Positions 1 to 10,631 of a DNA stretch of 64,000 nt are shown here, one piece after another (position 1 is the stretch's first letter; every line of letters begins with the position of its first letter). The DNA is taken from NCBI GenBank assembly GCA_007570785.1, contig ML664183.1, forward strand, positions 11,552,416-11,616,415, read 5' to 3'. The translations under genes and the position numbers were made by a program. Below the pieces are notes generated by a model, which searched no databases, had not been told where the DNA came from, and saw only the letters and a list, made by a program, of their open reading frames with translations. This DNA comes from Antilocapra americana (taxonomy: Eukaryota > Chordata > Mammalia > Artiodactyla > Antilocapridae).

Positions 1-183
1 GATTCTCCAGGCAAGAACACTGGAGTGGATTGCCATTTCCTTCTCCAATGCATGAAAGTGAAAATGAAGCCGCTCAGTCATGTCTGACTCTTAGCGACCC
101 CATGGATTGCAGCCTACCAGGCTCCTCCATCCATGGGATTTTCCAGGCAAGAGTACTGGAGTGGGGTGCCACTGCCTTCTCCA
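1..183 (-). mobile_element. Bov-A2 SINE (3' part cut by window edge)
   Basis: Two BovA units lie in tandem in antisense orientation. The end of one unit is at 1-48 and a second at about 60-183, each with the core that reads CAGGCAAGA..ACTGGAGTGG. Bov-A2 is a non-autonomous ruminant SINE whose tail is shared with BovB, which is thought to supply its reverse transcriptase. Confidence 0.85.
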
Positions 184-910
184 AACGTATATGAACCAAG
201 ATTAACAGAAAATATACAAACATTTAATTCACTGTACTATAGTATCAGAATTACAGATGAGCTTTTCTTTCATTTAAGACAATTGCAGTTTATGTAGTAA
301 AGAAAAAATAATCTCAATGAGGTTAAATTTATTTCTTATAAACTTTCATGGATTGGTAAATGAAGGCACCATACTTTAATCCTGGTTGTGTGGGTGTTCT
401 AAAGATCAAATAACAAATTAGTTAACCTTCAAAAACATGGATGCCAAGGTGATAGACTGGAAGGAAAGAAAAAACTCAAAACTGTGTGCCAGTGTGGTGA
501 GATCCTGAATGTTTTCATTCCTCTTAATATTGTTATTTTATCAGTACATTAAGAAATAATTTAAACAAGAAACAAATAGTAAAACCCATAGTCCCCATTC
601 ATTTAACACTTGTTTTACATATTTGATGTCTTTTAAGCTATAGACTCATTCTTTAAAGTAGTTGTTTTAAAGTAGGTTGGCTATGGGGGTTGCTTTTCTC
701 TTATCTCTCAATTGGCTGCCTTCTGTGTCTTCACTAGGAGAGTCCTGTCATTTTGGTTCTAGCACCCTTTATTGCTCCACCAGTAACACAGTGCCTCCAG
801 TCTTGCTCTAGGGGCACTACCACTCCCCAATTCTTAGCCATGTGCTTTGTGTATGTGTGTATATAGCTAACTTTATGTGCTGCTGCTTAAGCAATAAAAA
901 CTAGCTCATA
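184..910. other. AT-rich intergenic sequence without recognised features
   Basis: No coding frame, RNA gene or recognisable repeat was seen. Composition is AT-rich with short A and T runs. Confidence 0.6.
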
Positions 911-1744
911 AGATGGCCAATAAACAAATGAAGAGATGCTCAGCATCACTCATTATTAGAGAAATGCAAATCAAAACTACAATGAAATATCACTTCACCC
1001 CAGACAGAATGACCATAGTCAAAAAAATCCAAAAACAAGTGCTGGAGAGCAGGTGGAGAAAAGGGAACCCTCCCACACTACCAGTAGAAATGTAAATTGA
1101 TACAGCCACCATGGAGAACCTTATGGAGATTCCTTAAAAAACTAGGAATAAAATCACCATATGACTCAGCAATCCCACTTCTAGGCATACACCCTGAAGA
1201 AACCAAAACTGAAAAAGATGCATGTACCCTGATGTTCATTGCAGCATTATTTACAATAGCCAAGACATGAAAGCAACCTAGATGTCCATTGACATGAATG
1301 GATAAAGAAGCTGTGGTACATATATACAATGAAATATTACTGGGCCATAAAAAGGAGCTCATTTCAGTCAGTTCTAATGAGGTGGATAAACCTAGAGCCT
1401 ATGATACAGAGTAAAGTAAGTCAGAAAGAGAAAAATAAGTATTGTATATTAATGCATATACATAGAATCTAGAAGGCTGATACTGATGAATCTGCTCACA
1501 GAACAACAGTGGAGATACAGACATAGAGAACAGAATTATGGACAAGGGTAGGGAGAAAAGGGAGAGGGTGAAATAAATGTAGACAGTAGCCTTTATGCAT
1601 ATACACTAACATACGTAAATAGATAGCCAATGGGAATTTGCTGAAGGACTTGGGGAACTCAAATGGGGGCACTGTAATAACCTAGAGAGGTAGGGGTGGG
1701 TGGGAGGTAGGAGAGAGATTCAAAAGGGAGGGGATATATGTATA
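911..1744 (+). mobile_element. L1 LINE 3' part (ORF2 C-terminus and 3' UTR), 3'-truncated
   Basis: The first 180 bases translate to the L1 ORF2 C-terminal stretch ([17 protein letters not shown]). Its frame then breaks; later matches to the cysteine-rich end follow in other frames up to about 1370. The 3' UTR follows but stops before its A tail and abuts BovB sequence directly. 5' truncation is usual for L1; loss of the 3' end is not and implies later rearrangement or deletion. Confidence 0.85.
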
Positions 1745-2171
1745 GTAGTGGCCAAAGGGCTGAAAAAGGTCAGTTTTCATTCCAATCCCAAAGAAAGGCA
1801 ATGCCAAAGAATGTTCAAACTACCGCACAATTGCACTCACCTCATATGCTAGTAAAGTAATGCTCAAAATTCTCCAAGCCAGGCTTCAACAGTACGTGAA
1901 CCGTGAACTTCCAGATGTTCAAGCTAGATTTAGAAAAGGCAGAGGAACAAGAGATCAAATTGTCAACATTCGTTGGATCATTGAAAAAGCAAGAGAGTTC
2001 CAGAAAACCATCTACTTCTACTTTATTGACTATGCCAAAGCCTTTGACTATGTGGATCACAACAAACTGTGGAAAATTCTTCAAGAGGTGGGACTACCAG
2101 ACTACCTGACCTACCTCTTGAGAAATCTGCATGCAGGTCAGGAAGCAACACTTAGAACTGGACATGGAATA
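1745..2171 (+). mobile_element. BovB (RTE) LINE internal fragment with reverse-transcriptase remnant
   Basis: An open stretch starting at 1860 reads as the BovB reverse transcriptase. It includes the metal-binding motif A region (YFIDYAKAFDYVDHNKLW) with its first aspartate kept. Homology stops near 2171, so motif C (YADD) and the 3' end are missing. Both ends are lost, and it is fused on its 5' side to a 3'-truncated L1. It is not functional. Confidence 0.88.
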
Positions 2172-2419
2172 ACTTATATTAACTTATTCAGTACTTACAT
2201 GAGCTATATGATGTAGATCCCATAATTTGCCCCATTTTACACAAATTGGGACATAAGGACCTTCCCACTAGAGCTATGCCATTTATAGAAAGAAACTCCA
2301 AAGGTTTTCTAACATTTGTCTTTTAGCTTATAATTCCAGTATTTTGGGAGAGATCAGCCAGCTTAGATCTAGAGCAGTTTTGTTTCTTGGCTGATAAACA
2401 TATCAGTTTAAATGCACAG

Positions 2420-2600
2420 ACTAGTAATTCTCCAAATATGGTTCTGAGACCAGTAGCAGCAGCATCACTTGGAAACTTGCTAAAATGCAACTTCTCTGGC
2501 CTTACCTCTGACTTACTGAATCAGAAACTCGTGGGTGGGGCTCGGCAGTCTGTGTTTAACAAACTCTCTAAGTGATTCTGATGCAGATTAAAGTGTGACA
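2420..2600. mobile_element. MER5-like hAT-Charlie DNA transposon remnant
   Basis: The segments around AGCAGCATCACTTGG, TACTGAATCAGAAACTC and AGTGATTCTGATGCAG match the order of the old mammalian MER5 consensus. It is a non-autonomous element with no coding capacity. Confidence 0.7.
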
Positions 2601-2696
2601 GCTGCAGTGGGGGACTGCCCAATAGCTGTGCTTCGTACTGCTCAGCTCAAATGGGCCTCTTATAGACCATGAGTCCTGAGGCAAGAAAGTTCGCTT

Positions 2697-2805
2697 AGAG
2701 TGACCAAACATCCTGGTTTGCCTGGAACTGATGGGTTTTCTAGGATGCGGAACTTTCAGCTAAAACTGGGGTAGTCCCTGGCAAGCTGGGATAGTTGATC
2801 ACCCT
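2697..2805. mobile_element. Short palindromic DNA transposon with terminal inverted repeats
   Basis: The first about 25 bases (AGTGACCAAACATCCTGG) are the inverse complement of the last about 25, with a few mismatches. The whole unit is about 109 bp with a GGGACTT-like core. This fits an ancient MER53-type miniature element; the exact family name is uncertain. Confidence 0.65.
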
Positions 2806-2820
2806 CTTCCAGTCTGTCTC

Positions 2821-2955
2821 TCCCCATTTTACAGATGAGGAAACAGACGTGAAGGAACTCACGAACGTCCTAGAGTTAGGACATTATAGAAGTAGGACTC
2901 ATGGGCAGAATGTAGTTCACACTGGGTTCTTAGCCATCATGCTACACTGCCCGCT
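2821..2955 (-). mobile_element. MIR SINE
   Basis: The conserved MIR core appears in antisense (CATTTTACAGATGAGGAAAC), followed by the decayed tRNA-related part ending near ATGCTACACTGC. MIRs are ancient tRNA-derived SINEs shared by all mammals. Confidence 0.75.
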
Positions 2956-3189
2956 AAATGGATGAGAATTCATAGTTGCTTGCTGCTCCACGGCAGAGTG
3001 AGCAGTCAATACATGTAAATAAGAATCCAAAGGGAGAGCTCTCTCACCCTTTGCATTCAGGCCTTGGTACCTAACCCACCAGGCAAGGTTTCTCTTCCAC
3101 TGCAGTGCAAAAGATGGCAAAGAACCAAAGGATGGGAGACTATTCACTCGGCAAGCACAAATGATGATTAGCTGCAGCATCCAACATAG

Positions 3190-3350
3190 GGCACATAGTA
3201 CCTAGCACACAGAAGAATCCCAACACGTATTTTTAAATGAATTAAATGCCTGCTACAAGCCATGTATGATTTCAGATCTTGAGGATACAGAGGTAAATAT
3301 GATAGGCCAGATTTTGTAGAAACCATCTAATGGGAAATACAGATTTTTAA
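3190..3350. repeat. Possible ancient mammalian repeat
   Basis: The phrases CACATAGTACCTAGCACA and ATCTTGAGGATACAGAGGTAAAT resemble old mammalian LINE/SINE-type consensus, but divergence prevents assignment. Confidence 0.35.
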
Positions 3351-3522
3351 AGAAAATATAGTAATAGACTACTAGAGTCATCACAATAGGAGGATGCAAA
3401 ATGAAACTGGGTGGACACTGGAGGCACATTGAGGAGGGACTTGACTGCAGATGGAGGTTAAGAAAGGCTTCCCAGGAAGACAGCACAGCTGAGTCTTAAA
3501 GGACAAGCAGGGAGTCAGTCTT

Positions 3523-3716
3523 TTTTTTTTTTCAAAGGAAGTGATTTATTTAATTATCTAGCTGTGCCAGTTCTTAGCTGTAACACACAGAATCTTCAAT
3601 CTTCACTGCAGCACGTTAATTCTTAGTTGTGGCATCCCTGAACAAGGATGGAACCTGGGCCCCCTGCATTGAGAGCTCAGAATCTCAGCAGCTGGACCAC
3701 CTTGGAGGTTCCAGAG
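3523..3716 (-). mobile_element. CHR-type SINE with 13-bp target-site duplication
   Basis: A T-run (antisense A tail) opens the element and the tRNA-related head (GGACCACCTTGGAGG in antisense) closes it. It is flanked by perfect copies of GGGAGTCAGTCTT at 3510-3522 and 3717-3729. CHR SINEs are cetartiodactyl tRNA-derived elements. Confidence 0.85.
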
Positions 3717-3729
3717 GGAGTCAGTCTTA

Positions 3730-5140
3730 GAAGAGAGGTGTGGATGTTCCAGTAGAGTGACAGTATACACCAAGGACAAAGGCATGAAGACAACTGTTGC
3801 TTTGTGAAATAAACAAGTTGACAATATTTTAGCAGTTGATCTGACTGGAGAGACTGATAGACCCAGCATGTTCAGGTGGGCTGGGAAGGAGTCTGTGTTC
3901 TCCCTACTCCAGCACATATGTGCACTGGATCTTCTGATACAGATCTGGCTGAATGGCAGGAAATCAGACAGGAGAGTGGGGTCCTTGTTCTCAGCTTGGG
4001 GGAAATCTTATTCTTTATTCATTTTTGTTCCCTAGCATCAAGTTCAAACTTCTGCAAAGACTGGGTGTTCCCCAAATGCTTCAGACAGACTGGCAGAGCA
4101 GCAGCACAGGCAGCCAAAACTGTGAACAGGCTCCCCAATTGTTCTGGGGACTTACTGTTCCCCAGATTTTTACCCCGAGGGGCTCTGGAGACGGGGATGT
4201 GCAGGCCTGGTGGTATCTGATTCAACAGAAATAGACTCCCAGGCGTGAAAGGCAAAGCGCACAAAGGGAGAAACATACCCGGCTATATGGGTGTGGCCCC
4301 CTAAATGCATTTTTACCCCTAAAGTAGAGATTAGATATTTCGGACTCCTTTCTGCAAAACTGAGCTTGGGCTAAACTGCCTGTAAACACATTCGTTTCTT
4401 CAAATTGCTGTCTTTCATCATTTCACAATTAGATTGCAATTTATTGGTTTCTAGAATTAGATTAAAGCAGTCTGTAGGCAATGACTCTTATTAAAATAAT
4501 ATCTGCCAAAAAGAAAGACTCCAAGTTGGTTTGAACTCTAAATGATTCAACATGTAATATCCACGTCTTCTCTCTGACCTCCCCTTTCTAATCCTGTTGA
4601 ACTTGGTCTAAATTTTGTATAAGGTTTATTTGCCCTCATCAGAAGCTTAATAGGCTAAAATGTAATTACTGTACTTAAGATATATGACTGTGAAAGGAAC
4701 TAAAACTTGTTTTCTTCCTTAGATGTACATGAAAGGCAGTTTCAGCTCAATCGACTTAACTTCGATAGCCATTTTTTTTCTTTCACAGGGGCGTCAAGTG
4801 GGTTTCAGTTGCCAAGAAGTAAACAAAAACAATCTCTTTCATTGGGAAGGCATAACCTTAACAAAAGTAAAGCAAGAAGTGTCAAAATCAATTGACCTTT
4901 CAGAACAAACCAACACTATTTCTAAATGACTGCAATAATTTACAAGTGATTGTTTTAACCCGCTCTTCCATTTTACAGTGGCAAATAAATACAATGACTT
5001 GGGCATAAACATGTTCACAAAAAGGAGGTAGAGTAGTTTAACAGGTTCTAATCCTGGCTCCAACCTCTTAAGAAAACCACCAGAATATCCAGGCCTCCTT
5101 TTCTTTGCCTTTAAATGAGCATGAAAGCACCTCTGCTGAG
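3730..5140. other. Intergenic sequence without recognised gene
   Basis: Short open frames at 3876-4234 and 4707-4929 have no recognisable domain, no splice-site support and no biased composition. I see no repeat that I can name. Confidence 0.5.
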
Positions 5141-5349
5141 AGTAGCTTGCTGGTTGCTAAGGGCAAGGGAGAGGAAAGTATAGGGATGACTTATAATAGG
5201 ATTGAAGTTGCTTTTCTGGGATAATGAAATGTTCTGGGATTCGTTGGTGGTGATGGTTATACATCTTGTAAATATACTAATAACCACTGCATTGTGCACC
5301 TTAAAATGGTGAATTTTATAGTGTGTGAATTATGTCTCAATTTTTAAAG
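5141..5349 (+). mobile_element. Old L1 (L1M) 3' UTR end
   Basis: The segment contains TGGTTGCTAAGGGCA, GTGGTGATGGTTATACAT and ATGGTGAATTTTATAGTGTG, which is the order of the L1M 3' UTR. It ends in TCTCAATTTTTAAAGAAA, a decayed tail. It is severely 5'-truncated. Confidence 0.75.
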
Positions 5350-5990
5350 AAATTACATGTGCTACTTAACCGGGCTATTGTTATGAGGTATACAGAAAAC
5401 CTCTGTAAAACAAAAAGTGTCCTTTTTAGTGGGGATCAGTTATATTAGTTGAGAGGGTTTCATTGTGGTTGTTCTTTGCATTTTGGTTGCAAGAAATAGA
5501 AACCTAACTTGAGATTTTCCTGATTCACATAACCAAACCATAAGAATGCTATAGACCTTGGAGTTCAGGATTCCAAGTGGGCCACATTCTCTCTACCTGT
5601 CATCTTGTCTTTTCTGAACATCACTTTCATTCCCTCTCCTGTGGTAGAGAACAGGTATCTTGTCAACCAGACAAGCAACTTCTGTTTTGTCACTAGAAGG
5701 ATAAGATTCTTCAGTTGTCTGGCCTAAAGTGCAAAACTACTATGGAATGCATCCAGTTGGCCCAATTTGGGTAAGTTATACAACCTTAGACCAGTTACAG
5801 AGGTATGGGGGATGCCCTCTGTAAGAAGACTGGTAAGCCCATTTAGAATTACACAAGTAGCAGGCAACTTCCCAGAAGAGGTGGACAGAACGCTGCTTTC
5901 AGCAGAGGAAACAACAGATGTCCCAACAGTAGACGGATGACCCAGGCCTCCCCATGTTGGAGTCAGAAGGGACTTTATTATTTCATTTAT
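5350..5990. other. Intergenic sequence, nothing recognised
   Basis: No coding signal or named repeat was seen. A 90-codon minus frame at 5724-5996 has no recognisable domain. Confidence 0.5.
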
Positions 5991-6155
5991 TTTCATTTTT
6001 AATTGAATTATGTTGATTTACATTATTAGTTTCAGGTGTGCAACATAATAATTCAAAATTTTTATAGAGTATATTCCATTTAAAATTATTTAAAAATATT
6101 GACTATAATTCCTGTGCTGTACACTATATCCTATATTTATTTTATATATATCAGT
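5991..6155 (-). mobile_element. L1 3' UTR end, antisense
   Basis: In antisense the piece reads CACCTGAAACTAATAATGT followed by AAATCAACATAATTCAATT, the typical artiodactyl L1 3' end. Only the 3' UTR remains. Confidence 0.65.
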
Positions 6156-6290
6156 TTGAACTTCTTAATCCCATTCTCCTATCTTGCCCTCCTCACCTCA
6201 TATTAACCAGGTGAGATTTTGAAAAATGTCACTGTCTTGAGATCCAGGCAAATTAAATTAGAACCTTTAGGGGTTGAGCCCAGAGGTTTG

Positions 6291-6510
6291 GGGCTTCCCA
6301 GGTGGCACTGGTGGTAAAGAACCTGCCTGCCAATGTAAGAGATGTTGAGTTCGATCCCTGGGTCAGGAAGATCTTCTGGAGGAGGGCATGGCAACCCACT
6401 CCAGTATTCTTGCCTGGAGAATCCCATGGACAGGGGAGCCTGTCAGGCTGCAGTCATTAGTGTCACAAAGAGTCAGACACAACTGAAGTGACCTAGCACA
6501 CACGCACGCA
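6291..6510 (+). mobile_element. Bov-tA SINE
   Basis: The tRNA(Glu)-like head (GGGCTTCCCAGGTGGCAC, B-box TTCGATCCC) is followed by the BovA tail (CACTCCAGTATTCTTGCCTG to AGAGTCAGACACAACTGAAG). Confidence 0.93.
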
Positions 6511-6535
6511 CCAGGCACTTGAAGTATTACTAAAG

Positions 6536-6735
6536 TTTCCCCAGTGGTTCTAATGTGCATTGTTAGCAATTCCCAATCTTAGTTGCACATAGGAGACCTC
6601 ACAGCTCAGATCAACACATGAGCATCTCGGGGAGGGGAGAGATGCAGGTATTAGTATTTTATTCTCTTTTCTAAGGGTGGATCCCAAACATCAGAATCAC
6701 CTGGAACTCTGTGATTGAATTCAGACTCATCCTAT
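6536..6735. mobile_element. MER5-like DNA transposon remnants
   Basis: CCAGTGGTTCTAATGTGCA, AATCTTAGTTGCACAT and ATCAGAATCACCTGGAAC are recurring MER5 pieces in partly disrupted order. A fragmented old hAT element is likely. Confidence 0.5.
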
Positions 6736-8724
6736 TTCAGAAATAGTAAAATGTAAGGGGAAAGGTATATCTTAGAGTCGCAGAAACATGATATCTATGA
6801 TCCCTATTTTCAGATTAAATTTAAATTTTAAGAAATGTTAATACAAAGTGACATGGTTGATTATATGGCCTCACCAGAAATACAATATATGGCTCCCCTA
6901 AAAAGGAGTTTCTTCCTAGACTAAGAAACTTTAATTTACAAACTTTCCTTAACAAGAGAAAAGTGATTTGTCAGAACACAATGCTATCAGCTCTGCCTTC
7001 TGCCAGCAGTTGGACTTAGGAGTCCTCTGGGACTTGCACACATGAACACCCTGGTGGGCTTTCAAGATCTAACCAACTCCTAGAGCAGACTTTGTATCTT
7101 TCAGTGAAATGATGAAATTGATTTTAAAGTATTTTTAAAGCAGGTGTAAAATCTGAAAATTCAGAGTTCAATAAGATATAAATGCATTTATTTTTGAAAA
7201 CAATAACTTGAAAAGTTGAGACAGTTAAAAAGGGAAAACAGGTTGAGATTATAGAATGAGGATGAAAAGGATTGGTCAGATCAGTTTTATGCTTTGAACA
7301 GTTCATTGTCAAATTGTCAGCATGACCAGATTTACCTGACATTGTTTGGTTCTTTTTCTATTAAAATTACTGTTTAGTCATAGGAAAAGTTAATACTGAT
7401 TTTAGAAAAGGAAGCAGCAAAGAACAACTCAGAAATTAAAAAAAAAAAGTAAACATTTAATCACCCTCCCCATCAGTTTGGAGTGTATTTTTCTAGAATA
7501 TCCATATCTAAACCAAATTTGCTTTACTAACATGGGATTGTATATAGGTTGTTTATAACATTTAACAATATGTGGTGGCCATCTTACATTATTTTAACTA
7601 GAGGGTAAATCAAACAACCTTCTGTAAGCATACTGAATTTCTTATGTAGCCCCGAATGTTTGTTTGGCTTTAGCAGAAATATTCTTAAATGCAGCCCTAC
7701 TCTACCAGCTTTAGTAAAACCCTGTAAGTCAAATCCAAAGTCACTGAACAAGATGGCACGTTGTTCTTGTCTGCTGGTATGGAGAAGACTCAGTTTGTGG
7801 CTTCCAACATTTGTGAGATGTTAAACAGCAACCTCCCTCCCTGATTCCCTGAAGGGTCAGCACTATGCTGGTAAACTAGGCTTGGATGTTGGTGAGTAGG
7901 GAGCTCTGGTTTGTAGTTTGTCGATTTCTAAGTGTAAATACTACCTCTGTGGTCAGTTTCAAGTATCAATAGTTCAACAATTAGATCACAAAATTCTCAA
8001 TTATTTAATGATCAGCTCTGAGCTGCTAAACTGCTTGAGAGTTAAGTCAATCAATGATCAGTTATGGTGCCTATAAGACATTTCAATCTGATTTCCTACA
8101 TATGGTCACTGCACCTAAAAGAAAGGCAGGTATAATGGAACAAATGACCAAAGTCCAAAACTGGGAGGAAAAACCTGAATCAGAAGAACATCCCTCGCAT
8201 ATTTCTTTATTAACTTGGAGTTTCTAGAATATAACCTTTGAGTATAACGAGATCCCTTTGTAGATGTATAAGGTAAATATTATTATGCTAGCATTTTTTC
8301 TTTTCCCAGATAAAAATAAAGTAGTTCACAAGTCTGGTTTTATGTACCATTAAACGTTCTTTGCAATTTTCCCGTTCACAGATGTTAAACAGCTTATACG
8401 TCCAGTATTTTTTTTCCTGCATAATGATTTTTATGGATGCAAATAGAGCAAGCATTTTAAAGTCTTACCAGTAGTGACAATAAAAGAGTGGGACTTTAAA
8501 ATCCAAACATCAGTTTGGAGAGATAAGAAAACTGAATTTATCTCCTAGAAAATCACACACTCATTCTGTAAAGGATGCCATTGCAAAAAGTGTTTTGGAA
8601 ATCCTCTTTTTAAATTGTCTTTGGCACAAGATTATGAGGTATGCATGAAAATTAGCTAGGTTGCCCTATTACACTACTTCATATGTTTCAAATAAAAAAT
8701 AGAACCTCTGATGTTGAGTAAAAA
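6736..8724. other. 2-kb AT-rich intergenic stretch, nothing recognised
   Basis: No open frame above background, no RNA gene and no named repeat. It is one of the larger repeat-poor stretches on the left side. Confidence 0.5.
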
Positions 8725-8880
8725 GCAATGGATTTGAAATCTGATCTGAATTCAAGTCCAACCTCTGTTTTGTGACTTTGCATATTCCTTAAATTTTCTT
8801 AAACCCGCTTTCTTCTTCTGCAATTGGAGAATAAAAGTATCTACAGCAAGGGTTGTCCTGAAGATTAAATGAAACAAGGC
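8725..8880 (+). mobile_element. MIR SINE
   Basis: TTTGAAATCTGATCTGAATT, then the decayed CTTAAATTTTCTTAAACC core and GAAGATTAAATGAAACAAGG match the MIR order in the sense direction. Confidence 0.72.
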
Positions 8881-10134
8881 ATTATTACAACACCTTGTGA
8901 AATGAAACCCATTCTCCAAGTGTAAGTTATTATTGGCCCAGCTTTATTAGAACTGAATGGACTTTGCTGTTTCCAAAACTTAGATGTAACCACTGAAAGC
9001 ACAAATGTTCCATCATTGAAAAAGTATTCAAATGAATGTGGGAGAAGCTCTGATTCCTCATTTGAACCCAAAGGAGAACTCAGCTGGGATCTAGAGAAAT
9101 GATATCCTGTGCTGAAGCCTCCCTCACTCTCCAAGTCCTTAGTATTTTCATTTCTTCTGATTCTCTGCTTCCCTGCACCCACTCTGTTGGGTGAAAGTAG
9201 GGAATGCTGGTGAAATGCAGAGTATTTATGAAAATCAAATTTGCAAGGATCCAGACTGGGCAAGACAGAACATCAGCATCCCTTGTATACCCAGGAGCCT
9301 GAGCCAGCCAGCCCTCCTCCTCTAAAACAGCTGGCTCTAGTACCCATGCTATCCTTGCCAGCAGTTAAGATAGCTTCACCCTGAGGGCCAGGCCACAGAT
9401 TCACACTGGAGCACATAGCGTGAGAGGCCATTCTGTAGTCCGAGGCTATGAGTGAGAAATTAACTGTACTCCCAGCCAAGCCGCAGTCACCCACACTGCT
9501 AAGCAAATTCCCTACCCTCCCACCCCCAATCCACTCAGTCACATGAATGAAATATTTAGCCAGGTTACCCCAAGTTTCTTGCTGTAAAACTAATCCTTTG
9601 TGGTCTGCTGGAGCAATTACTGAAGTCTATCATCTGCAGTACTTCTTTCAGATATAAAAGTATTCTCTCTTTTCATTTTTCATGTTAATCAGAAAAAAAT
9701 AAACAGCCATCACTTAGGTATTCCAACAATGTTTGTACTACCTATAGTCGACAAAATAGAACAATGGATAAAAACATATCAGTTTACTGCATTTCAGATT
9801 GGTTTTTTCTTTTTAGGTTTAATAATATGATTTAGTTATAAGAGAATAAGTAGGGAAGACTGTTTACCCTCTGAAGAGAAAAGAAAACCTCTCACATATG
9901 GCTATAAAATTTTCATTTATGATGACAAATTGTTTTGTATGAGAGCAACATTATCCAAAGTTTTACTATGGACACCCTCTCTAGATTCCATAGTTAGCAG
10001 TGCAAGGTTTTGTAGTTAATGCAAGTAGAGTATGACCTGCTTTTTTAAAAAGGCAAACACAAATATAATATTTGAAACACTTTACAAGATAACAGCTGTT
10101 CCAGTGGCAGATTAAACATAGTAAATACTCAGAC
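8881..10134. other. Intergenic sequence, nothing recognised
   Basis: A 132-codon minus frame at 8865-9263 and an 89-codon minus frame at 9273-9542 contain no domain or motif I recognise. They are not flanked by usable splice sites that I can tie to a gene. Confidence 0.5.
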
Positions 10135-10147
10135 TCAAGATTTGGTT

Positions 10148-10339
10148 GGGGCTTCCCTCATAGCTCAGTTGGTAAAGAATCCTCCTGCAATGCAGGAGAC
10201 CCCAGTTCGATTCCTGGTTCGGGAAGATCCGATGGAGAAGGGAAAGGCTAGCCACTCCAATATCCTGGCCTGGAGAATTCCATGGACTCTGTGGTCCATT
10301 GGGTCACAAAGAGTCAGATGTGACTGAGCAACTTTCACT
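10148..10339 (+). mobile_element. Bov-tA SINE with perfect 13-bp target-site duplication
   Basis: A complete Bov-tA from GGGGCTTCCCTCATAGCTC to GACTGAGCAACTTTCAC is flanked by identical TCAAGATTTGGTT copies at 10135-10147 and 10340-10352. The intact duplication shows simple target-primed insertion without later rearrangement. Confidence 0.95.
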
Positions 10340-10388
10340 TCAAGATTTGGTTATTCTTTGGTTGGAGCCACTACAGATGATTTGAAAA

Positions 10389-10412
10389 ACAAGCAAGCAA
10401 GCAAACAAATAA
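10389..10412. repeat. CAAG/CAAA low-complexity tract
   Basis: Repeated AAGC/CAAA units follow one another in AACAAGCAAGCAAGC. Confidence 0.7.
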
Positions 10413-10631
10413 AAACACCCAGCTTTTTCATTTAGGAATTCCTTTAAGTAGAGGAATCTCAATATGGTAACTCTATTAGTATTCTGTAACCATCAGCTGG
10501 ATGTTTGAAGGTAAATTAGATACCAAAGCAGTAGACCAAATGTTCAAATGTTACCTAGCAGAAATCTGTACCACAGACCAGTTTTGTACAGCACTGAGTT
10601 ATATAGTTCCTTACTTACTGTTGCTGCCTAT

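Noticed and set aside
3876..4276. Overlapping frames of 85-114 codons
   Set aside because: No domain, no splice or retrocopy signs, and mutually exclusive frames on both strands.
10148..10220. tRNA-like A and B boxes in Bov-tA and CHR heads, considered as tRNA genes
   Set aside because: They are SINE heads without a full cloverleaf; each continues into a SINE tail and many are flanked by target duplications.
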